Of a stretch of DNA of 64,000 nucleotides, positions 55,889 through 64,000 are shown one piece after another (position 1 is the first letter of the stretch; each line of letters starts with the position of its first letter). Source of the DNA: Macrostomum hystrix (taxonomy: Eukaryota > Platyhelminthes > Macrostomidae); NCBI GenBank assembly GCA_950097015.1, contig CATNEN010000038.1, positions 12,193,001 to 12,257,000 on the forward strand, in the 5' to 3' direction. The translations under genes and the position numbers were made by a program. The notes under the pieces were generated by a model. That model had not been told where the DNA came from, made no database searches, and saw only the letters and a program-made list of their open reading frames with translations.

Positions 55889-56697
55889 GTAGGTGTGATA
55901 AAGGACCCTCTCTGAATCAAGGGCCTCTCTTTGGTTCTGGATTAACGGTGGTCGGGAAATCTGCAGTCACGATGAATGGAATCAATAAATCAGCAGCTGC
56001 AATAGGCGGAGCCGATAACAGCAGATAATAAAACATCCTAAATTCAACCTTAAATTGCAGTCGTTATCAACGCAAATCCGGAAAATTTACTTTTAAACCG
56101 AAAGCTAAAATTCATATTGTTCCATTTGGTTTATCTGATATCCATAAATTGCATAGATTGTAGCAAAGTTATTTGAAATTCTGCAGTTCAATTCAGAACA
56201 TATTACACTATTATATTGAAAAATTCGTCATTTATGTACTTTTAAAGCCAAAAATTTCCATTTGCAGATGCAACGCACGTGTGCAAGTTTGAATTTATTG
56301 AAACATATTTATTTAAGTCACTTTTATAGCCGTACAATTAACACATTATTTTTCGTTTCTAATTATTTAACATGAAATAACTTAGTCAACGAAATTCCTT
56401 TGTTTGATATTTTTCTCGAAATTACAATATGCAATCAGTTTTAAGAAATCAGCGTGGGCGAGTACATATTGGAAAAAATGAATTTGGATTTAAACTGATT
56501 TGAAGTGAACTTAATGATTTTTTGTTCTTTAATGCATTTATAAGTACTGTTAATTAAAGGTACTAATTTTAAGTTCTTTGGAATCTATATTGATAAAGAA
56601 AACAGATTTTGTTTTAATAAGATTAGAGTGACGTCTGTTTCCGCATGCGATTCCCACAGTAGTTTAGAAAAGTTTTACACGCAGATGTACTTTTAGG
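55889..56697. other. No further gene seen
   Basis: AT-rich sequence, possibly intron of the preceding candidate. Confidence 0.4.
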
Positions 56698-57003
56698 ATG
56701 TCTTCAATGATCCAGGTAGCAGCCCCAATCATGCTGCTGGTGGCTCTCAAGCTTTCTGGTTTACTCTCTGCTGGGAGAAACTTTGCCAATCAGAAGGAAG
56801 CCTTCCTTGACTGTCACATGACCGCCTGGTCTCAGCAGTACCCGCCGCATCTCGCTGGTCATTTGGCGTCGCAGAGCGCAGACAAACGTCCGACAGGGGC
56901 GTTGATCAATTCGAAACAGCGGCACCCGAATAACACTCAGACTGAGCTGCTTGGCCGAGCATACATGCCGGGCTGCAAGGTGTTTGTGTTCGAGGTTTTA
57001 TAA
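56698..57003 (+). CDS. Possible small secreted protein (101 aa)
   Basis: The frame follows TACTTTTAG, a plausible cis- or trans-splice acceptor. An N-terminal hydrophobic stretch (MIQVAAPIMLLVALKLSGLL) looks like a signal peptide. The remainder is polar with two cysteines. No domain is recognised. The GC-richer composition than its flanks favours coding. A minisatellite follows the stop codon at once. It lies opposite the 3' side of the EMI-FAS1 gene, so it might sit inside that gene's intron. Confidence 0.4.
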   Translation: MSSMIQVAAPIMLLVALKLSGLLSAGRNFANQKEAFLDCHMTAWSQQYPPHLAGHLASQSADKRPTGALINSKQRHPNNTQTELLGRAYMPGCKVFVFEVL

Positions 57004-57009
57004 GCATGC

Positions 57010-57800
57010 TTTTTTCTGCGCTGAAAGTATAGCTTAGGAATCATGTTGCTAAGGAACTGCGTAGCTAAGGAAGCGAGTAGCTATAAACGTACCGTGTAGC
57101 TAAGGAACCGTGTTGCAAAGGAACCGTGTTGCTAAGGACCGTGTAGCTAAGGAAGCGTGTAGCTATAAGGAACCGTGTTGCTAAGGAACCGTGTTGCTAA
57201 AGAACCGTGTTGCTAAGGAACCGTGCTGCAAAGGAACGTGTTGCTAAGGACCGTGTAGCTAAGGAAGCGTGTAGCTATAAGGAACCGTGTTGCTAAGGAA
57301 CTGTGTTGTTAAGGAACCGTGTTGCTAAGGAACTGTGTTGTTAAGGAACCGTGTTGCAAAGGAACCGTGTTGCTAAGGACCGTGTAGCTAAGGAAGCGTG
57401 TAGCTAAGGAATTGCGTAGCTATAAGGAACCGAGTAGCTGAGGAACCAGGTAGCTAAGAAAATGTGTTGCTAAGGAACCGGGTTGCTAAGTAAACCAGCA
57501 GCTTAGGAACCGTGTGGCTAGCAAAGGAACTGTGTAGCTTAGGAAGCGTGCAGCTAAGTCACCATGTTGCTAAGGACCGTGTAGCTAAGGAAGCGTGCTG
57601 CTAAGGAACCGTGTTGCTTAGGACCGTGTAGCTAAGGCACTGTGCTTAGGAATCGTGTTACTAAGGACCGCGTAGCTAAGGAAGCGTGTAGTTGAGGAAC
57701 CGCGTAGCTAAGGCACCGTGTTGCTTAGGAACCATTTCGCTTAGGAACCGTTTTGCTAAGAAACAGTGAGGCAGAGGGACCGTGTAGCTAAGGAACCGTG
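57010..57800. repeat. Minisatellite, unit about 16 bp
   Basis: About 45 irregular copies of GCTAAGGAACCGTGTT with AGCGTGTAG variants. On the minus strand it begins about 82 nt after the last visible donor (57882) of the EMI-FAS1 gene. Confidence 0.9.
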
Positions 57801-57882
57801 TTGCAAATGAACCATGCAAAGTTCTCGCAAGTGACTTTCATTTACATCGTCAGCAAACATAGGCAAATTCCATTGCGCTTAC

Positions 57883-60800
57883 GAGCAACGAAGTACCGCA
57901 CGAACCACTGCGCCAGTTTCGTCATCTGCTGTGTGGTTGGGCGCCGTCTGCGCAGTAGCAGCAGACCGCTCAATTGGATCATGTCTTCGTCCTTCAGCAG
58001 TACGATGGCTACATCTGAACGATTCATAAGGTCAGTCAGGCCGTTGATATTGTTCTTGATGCCAAAGTTCAGGATGGTTTTTGTCAGGCTGTAGTTGGCA
58101 CTTCCGATTGCGCTTAAGTGGTCCATGACGGTTGGTGATGAGCCAAAGTCAGGCAGTTCCTTGAATGCAGGGTTGGAGCAACTAAACATTAGAACTATAC
58201 CAAGGGGAGGGGGAATTCCCACTGACAATTTTTGCTGCATCTGAATGGAGCAACACAAGCGCACGAAACTCAAAAATAAGGGGCCAACTTTTTGTTGCGC
58301 ATCTTCTGAAACAAGAATGAAGTCACCTGCACTTCAGACCGTCAAGATATTCAATGTTTCTGACAGAAAGTCTGAATTTTTCCATAAACGCTAGTGTATT
58401 TCATACACCCCTCCCTATACACGAATTAGCACTGCGCCTCAGTGCGGCCCTACCAGGCCTTCAAAGTTTACCAGCATGTCACCCGAATGTGCCTGCATCA
58501 TCTCCGTCTTCGGTGGTCACCTACATTTATCTAGATGGACTGCTGGACCTTCAAGGGCTACAACAGGAGGAACTAGGCCACTATGGACACCCTGAGCCTA
58601 AATATTAGGCGCAGCTCAACCAGAGGACGCTGTTTGCGTTCAGGCGCTGCCAAAAAATTTCAGGAGGGAATTCCCCAATTGGTATAAAAACAGGGCGGCA
58701 AGACGGCTTGGTAGAGCTATGTGTGTGCTCCGAGGTCGCAGCTGATAATGTTATTATTATATCAATGTAGTGATAAGATTATATTTTGTATTATCTCTCC
58801 GACCCAATCATTGTAGTCATATGAGGATAGAGGCTGTTAATGCTGCACTTAATGGTAGATCTTCTGTTGAATGATATTTAGACAAGGTACAAGAACCCAC
58901 AAGAATTTTCTTATAAGCTTAATGCCAGCCGTGTGAAATTTGCCGTTAATAATTTATAGGTCGAAGTAAGTCAGCGTTTACTGTAAAGAACTAGGCACCA
59001 ATAAAGAGCTTCTGGTAACTGACTTTAGGGACTCCCAACGAGCAGTTATTTACTGAGTTCCTATAACGCTTTAAATGCAAACTTTACGGTGTGTTAACTA
59101 AAGTCAACAGTTGTAAAAGTACCCTATGTTCCCTCCTGGGGAAAGACAACAGGTTGTATTTCAAATACGCAATGTCAACTTCCCGATAGCTCCCAAAATG
59201 AATGACTGATTTTCCTGAAAGTCCACCATCTGAATCAATTTTTTCCACCCTTAACAATAAACTTTTGATTATATCTTTTGTTCTGATGGTTCAAATAACG
59301 TGATTTGACACAGTCTTATAGTGCCAAGTCTCTTCTTTATATTAATTCAAACCTTTTTTCTAACAGACTAAGGAAACAGAAGTTATCTACGAGAAACTAA
59401 CAGGACCTCAACCGTAGACGTACAGTAAATCAACAAGCTATCGGAATGCTACGAAAGTGCTTTCGACTGAGGTCACTCTTTCAACCAAAATTTCTCAATT
59501 TCTCAATCCGCGACAAAGATATGTCTCTGGAAAAATCATAATGAAGTTATAATTTGAAAGTTGTCTCTGAAAAAGATGGAATGAAATCTTCATATCTCTC
59601 ACTTGGACTTGGCTTCAGTACGAGAATTTTTGTTCCCATTTCTTGCTGTGCCAAAGATCATGGATGTGCATTCAAGTTTTGCCGAGAGGAGTGTGATTTA
59701 CACCCTTTGGAAGACGGGGCACAGTGCAGCCGAGATTCACGCGCAACTTTCATCAGCTCATGGGTCTAGCGCGGTCAGTAAAATGACCATCTATCGTTGG
59801 ATAGAACAGTTTCGAGCGGGAAGGACGGACCTTGCTGATCAGCTCAGGACAGATCGCCCTCATGTTCGAGACTCTGACGTCCTGGCTGACGCTATCCTGG
59901 ATCTTCTTGATGAGGACGCACGAATGACGATCAGAGAGATTGCTGACAGGCTGAATACTCCGCGATCAACGGTTCATCGAAGTCTTACCAGCATGGATTA
60001 TGTGAAGCTGAGTGCTCGCTGAATTCCACGCCTTCTGACACCTGAGACCTGAAAGAGCAGCGGCAGCGAGTGTGCCAGGAGAATCTGGAGCTCGTCAGGC
60101 AACATGGTGTATGGGAAACGTTTCGGCAAATCGTTGTTACTGGTGACGAGACGTGGGTGCCTCACTTCGATCCCCCCACCAAACAGGAGTCCAAGGTTTG
60201 GACAATCAGGGGTTCAGACCCCCCTGTTAAGGCACGTCGAGAGCCTCACTGCAAAAAGGTGCTTTTGACTTTGTTCTTCGACAGAAATGGACCACTTACA
60301 ATCGAATTTCTTGAGCCAGGGAAGAGCATCAATACCGAGTGCTATATTGCTTCCCTTGAAAAATTGAAGTTCGAAATCTGGAACAAGCGTTGGGTTGGAA
60401 TCAAGCCCTTTCTTCTCCACCACGACAACGCCAGACCCCATACTGCTCAGAAGACCTCCGAGGCTGTCAGCAGACTCAAGTTTAATCTTTTGCCTCATCC
60501 ACCGTATTCGCCTGATCTGGCGCCAGCAGATTTCGCCTTATTTCCACTAATGAAGTCGCATCTGCGAGGTAAAGTTCATGAGAACCGTGACAACCTCGAA
60601 CAGGCAGTGCGGAATGTCCTGCTCCACAAAATTCCACGCGGGAGTTATACCAACGCTATTGACGGTTTGTTCAGTCGGTGGCAAAAATGCCTTCAGCTCG
60701 GCGGTGACTACGTTGAGAAGTCAAGCATTCCCACCGACGAGTGAAGAGGAGCGTTTCAATTGCTACGAGTAAATTCTGCATATTCGCAACCAGTCAACTG

Positions 60801-63800
60801 TTGGTCATTTTTGCTTGCTTGTTGATTTACTGTAAGTCTATGGTTGAGGTCCTGTTAGTTTTTCGTTCATAACTTCTCTTTCCTTAGTCTGTTAGAAGAA
60901 AGATTTGAATTAATATAAAGAAGAGACTTGCCGCTATTAGACTGTGTAAAATCAGGTTATTTGAACCATCAGAACAAAAGATATAATCAAAAGTAACACT
61001 ACTTTTGGGATAGCCCAATTCCATAAGGAAATAATGTAAAAGGCCAATTTTCTCCTAAATTTGTTTTTTTTGCCACCAGACACCCCGACGACAATAGTTG
61101 AATATTTCGACGACAAAGGTGTTTTGTGATTCTTCAAAGTTGTCTCATCGGATAGTGCAACGATAAGTTTTAGCTTGTGTACGGAATTTTCTTGGCGATT
61201 AGTTGAAGATTTTAGGAGATACAGAAAGAAAAAAAATGTGCGTATTTGAAATGCCCCAGTAGTCTTTCTACTGTTTCTCACATAAAAAATGGAATTTTTA
61301 AGGTTTAAAAGCAGTAGGTGCTGTTAGGAAAAATCATAAAAAAAGTTTCATCTGAATGATCCTGATAATAAAATCTCACCCCATGCATCAGAAAGTAGAC
61401 GGTGCCTCCGCAGTCCTTCACGGTTCGGACTACAGGCACGCAGTCCACAAACTGTCGTCTGACGAGCCGCCCCTTCGAGAAGATGGACGCTCCCGAGCTG
61501 CGCTGCAGCAGCTGGACAAAGTCCCTGACTACACCGTTCATCATTTTGAGTCGCCTGACTGGCCCTCTAAGCTGAGTAGCGTTTGTTAGCAGATGACGCT
61601 GACCGAAGCTCAGCAGCTCGCCTGGGTTGCTCCACCTTGAGGAAGTGTTTGCATAGGAGTAACTGCCATTCACTGGTGGCAGCAGCAGCACAAGATCGTC
61701 TTCGGTTCGGTTTGGTCGGTTGAATAGCGGCCTGAAGGCTGCGTCGGACTTTAATCTGCGAGTCACTTCGTTGCCTGAAGCAGTTGCGAAATGAATGAAT
61801 GAATGAGATAAAAATAGACGACATCCGATGACGTCATATAATTTCGCAGCGACAGACGCTTACTGAAACCAGTTAGGGATTCTGTGGCCCGCACAATGTG
61901 CAACACTCCGTTGGTTGCCACATGATCTGCGCTGATCACAAGTCGATTTCCATCAATCAGTACACCGTCTTGTCCCCCAACTGAGCGTCGACTGATTCCC
62001 AGCAGCTTTCCATCGATGTTCCGCACCCTGCTGACTGTTGACAAACTGGCGTTGCACTCGACGCCACGAACAATGGCAGATCGCAGATTTTCTGAATTTG
62101 AGCAGTGTGAGCAGTGTAAGCTTAAACATTCAATAGTATGGATACTTCAGTATATTTGAATGACAGTCTGCCCAGAGCATCCGAAGGCTCCGAACCCAGC
62201 TGTTCAGTCCGTGGACTGGGAGTTCGCAACATCAACCTAAATCTCTGCCCCAGTTGATACTGGTAACCTTTTAAAAGTTAGGGTGAATTGTGTGTCTTTC
62301 TCAAGGACAAAAATAGCTTTCCACAGGTCTGTGACTCGAACTTCTGACCTCTCGTTCAGAAGCTCATTTAAATTTCTAGTATTCCAAATTATTCCAATAC
62401 TCACTGGCGTAGCAACCATTGTCAGTTTCATCAGTGGCTGGCAGGTGCATGAACACCGTCACCGGCTTGCTGCCTGTCAGTGTTGGCTTTAGTGGCGCCA
62501 GGACTACAAGAAAGTTCAAGTGAAAACAGTTAAACTAACGCAGTTTTTTTTCTTATTTATAACGGAATCTACGATTAAAATACTTACGCCTCTTAGCGAG
62601 CTCAGTAGATGTAGCATTTTCCAGTCGTTCCAGCATCATCTGGTACAAATTCTGCCGACTAATGTTCAACACAGGGCCTGTGAAATGCGCCACGGAATAC
62701 CTATTGAAGGCCTGGTTTGCCTGAAGTAGCGGCTGGCAGTTAACTAGCACGCCTCCCTGGCCGGTTTTGCTGATGAGCAGCGAGCTGGGCTTGGCCATGG
62801 TGGCCACAGACTGACCGTGCCGCAGCGAACGCGTGTTTTGCGCCGGCTGAGCGAAATGGTTGAGCAGGGTGCGCACGAACCACTGCGGCACTTGATCCTG
62901 CGAGGAGATTTCAGTTGGCAATTTTACGAGCGTAGATCAAATTACGAGCGTAAGAAACGATTTGCAACACAAGCCCAAGGCCAAGGGGTGGGTGGAAGGG
63001 CGGTTAACGCGTTTGCTTCTCGCACCAATTTCTTTTGGGAGCAGCCGCGGAGAGAAGGCTTGAGGGCTAGTCGTGTCGTGTAATTCACGCCCTTGAGGGC
63101 CAACCCTCCAAGGCACAGTGAGAGTGTACACTGCCTGGCAATCAGAAAGTCAGGGCAGATGTACACACTTGTGTGTTCGTAAGTCTGCATTCAACATCCA
63201 TGTACGTGTGTGCTCAGGAGTCAGAGGAATTGGACAGAATTGCCTCCTCCCTGGCTGCGGGTCTAGTGTCACCAAAGAATGTGTCATAAACCTCCTTAAA
63301 TTATTACTTTATTACAATCCCAAGTCGCTTACTTTCTGCTTCTCTACACTGCTGATCACAGTCTCGAGTGCTGCTTTGGAGGGTACAAAGACGGTCCACT
63401 GGCGTTTGATATCATTGGTCAGGACGGTGTTGAACAGGTCGATGGCTCGCTGACTGTAACCGTGGTCTCTCAGCAGGGCGGAGAAAGACTTGTTGCTGGA
63501 TGGACCACTGACGACGTCTGGAAAGTCAAGATGGCCAAGCTAGTCAACATACGCTTTCAAATAGGCCAGTATGAGTTCAGAGGCTTTGAGCTCACTTCTC
63601 GGACAGCCGCGATCACCCAGGAGTCGGGTGAAGCCGGAGCAGCAGGTGTAGGTGAGCCGCTGCGCTGTCGAGTCAGTTCCGTTCCACTGTCTGCGGGCGA
63701 CAGGTCGAGATATGCTCAGGTTGTCTCGCCGAAAAAATTCAAGTTGAAAAATAATTGTCCTAAAAACTCTAGCTGCATCTTCTTACCTGACAGTGCAGCT

Positions 63801-63912
63801 GTACTCCGTAGCGGAATTTTCCAGGCAGCTAACCCTGTACAATGATAGGTGCGGATCAGCGTCCATGAACTCAGTCGAACGGATGAACTCCTTTTGAAGG
63901 CAGACGTTTGTG
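57883..63912 (-). CDS. EMI plus four FAS1 domains, periostin/TGFBI-like matrix protein (partial)
   Basis: Exons on the minus strand: 63787-63912, 63596-63690, 63333-63517, 62588-62897, 62405-62503, 61864-62091, 61380-61774, 57883-58159; all phases agree (about 571 residues). The first two form an EMI module (TNVCLQKEF, YRVSCLENSATEYSC, LTYTCCSGFTRLLGDRGCPR). FAS1-1 has KSFSALLRDHGYS, TVFVPSKAALE and PQWFVRTLLNHF. FAS1-2 has VTVFMHLPATDE and HVATNGVLHIV. FAS1-3 spans 61380-61774 and is diverged, with several Asn-glycosylation sites. FAS1-4 begins at 58159 (INGLTDLMNRSDVAIVLL, QWFVRYFVA) and is cut at a donor. EMI followed by four FAS1 domains is the layout of secreted matrix proteins periostin and TGFBI. 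The 5' end lies beyond the right edge and the last exon was not found. The 3.2-kb intron 61379-58160 holds the mariner complex. Confidence 0.85.
58225..58750. repeat. Repeat family C, split copy
   Basis: 58225-58290 (GAGCAACACAAGCGCACGAAA region, one base over the quoted core) and 58670-58750 (GGCGGCAAGACGGCTTGGTA) match the two halves of 14425-14585. About 380 bp of unrelated sequence separates them, presumably an insertion. Confidence 0.55.
58751..59130. other. Intronic sequence, no feature seen
   Basis: Part of the large intron of the EMI-FAS1 gene. AT-rich and unassigned. Confidence 0.45.
59261..60994 (+). mobile_element. Mariner-like transposon with 178-bp inverted ends
   Basis: 59261-59438 and 60817-60994 are inverted copies at about 90% identity (for example AACTAACAGGACCTCAACC on both sides). 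They enclose a broken DD34D transposase. Inverted ends of about 178 bp are much longer than the roughly 30 bp usual for mariner. Confidence 0.85.
59660..60744 (+). pseudogene. Mariner transposase (DD34D), inactivated
   Basis: The N-terminal helix-turn-helix region (FAERSVIYTLWKTGHSAAEI, MTIREIADRLNTPRSTVHRS) ends at a TGA at 60020-60022, where a Trp codon would fit. A second disruption between about 60045 and 60055 moves the rest into another frame. The catalytic part is otherwise well kept: VTGDETWV (first Asp), HHDNARPHTA (second Asp) and YSPDLAPADF, with 34 residues between the second and third Asp. The enzyme cannot be made intact from this copy. Confidence 0.85.
62165..62280 (-). mobile_element. 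SINE-A 3' fragment, intronic
   Basis: Contains the reverse complement of the SINE-A tail (CAGCTGTTCAGTCCGTGGAC) and GTTGATACTGGTAACC. It is in the EMI-FAS1 gene, between exons 62405-62503 and 61864-62091. Confidence 0.6.
62988..63290 (+). mobile_element. SINE-B copy, intronic
   Basis: Near full length: GGTTAACGCGTTTGCTTCTC, GCAGCCGCGGAGAGAAGGCT, GGGCAGATGTACACACTTGT, CTCAGGAGTCAGAGGAATTG and GGCTGCGGGTCTAGTGTCAC. It occupies most of the intron between the first two FAS1 exons, preceded by two TACGAGCGTA decamers. Confidence 0.8.
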
Positions 63913-64000
63913 CTGAAATCGGATTGAGAAATAAATCAATCGTCTTTGTTAGCAAGCACAATGAGAATCAAGATTCAAAATGGCGAGATAGTCGACCCGA

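Larger units (their letters stand above)
59131..61278 (-). mobile_element. Family X element interrupted by a mariner
   Basis: 61000-61278 (reverse strand, starting AACAGTAGAAAGACTACTGG) matches 26953-27240. 59131-59255 matches 27360-27475. The mariner lies exactly between the two parts, so it inserted into a family X copy. Confidence 0.65.

Noticed and set aside
58354-58608. Plus-strand frame of 84 residues
   Set aside because: No domain, and it lies in an insertion that splits repeat family C inside an intron.

Overview
This window is nuclear DNA of an invertebrate animal. Genes are split by short GT-AG introns, and codons are GC-rich against AT-rich flanks. Domain architectures are metazoan (EMI plus fasciclin, CUB plus LDLa, AFAP-type double PH, NACHT-WD). 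Retroelements and tRNA-derived SINEs are abundant. Almost every gene has a minisatellite in or beside it. I cannot name the species; a flatworm or other spiralian would fit, but nothing here proves it. Exon joins were read by eye from splice sites and phase agreement.

Left part (1-17 kb): a piece of an inverted-repeat element; a hairpin element of about 440 bp; two small genes for secreted peptides (one with six cysteines, one resembling a cationic antimicrobial precursor); a two-exon gene for a J-domain-like protein lacking HPD; and a complete BEL/Pao LTR retrotransposon (6761-13515) with identical 347-bp LTRs and a 5-bp target duplication, but a frame break in RNase H. Pseudogene and LINE relics follow.

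Middle (17-35 kb): a protein with about three dozen 14-residue repeats, proline-rich and coiled-coil parts and a C-terminal CAP-Gly domain; an intronless casein-kinase-1-like probable pseudokinase on the minus strand; and a seven-exon NACHT/WD protein of about 1947 residues resembling NWD1/NWD2.

Right part (35-64 kb): a gene-poor AT-rich stretch with two non-autonomous DNA transposons and a cluster of the palindrome TAGGCCTA; a two-exon lysosomal aspartylglucosaminidase; an AFAP1-like double-PH protein with a 46-bp satellite in one intron; a CUB-LDLa single-pass membrane protein; a tRNA-Val(CAC); two weak candidate genes; and on the minus strand the EMI domain and most of four FAS1 domains of a periostin/TGFBI-like matrix protein, with a decayed mariner nested inside another repeat in its largest intron.

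The genes do not form a pathway. The most striking structure is repetitive: in at least five introns a minisatellite begins roughly 25-85 nt after the 5' splice site, each with a different unit; two arrays show higher-order organisation; and the near-palindromic decamer TACGAGCGTA occurs eight times.
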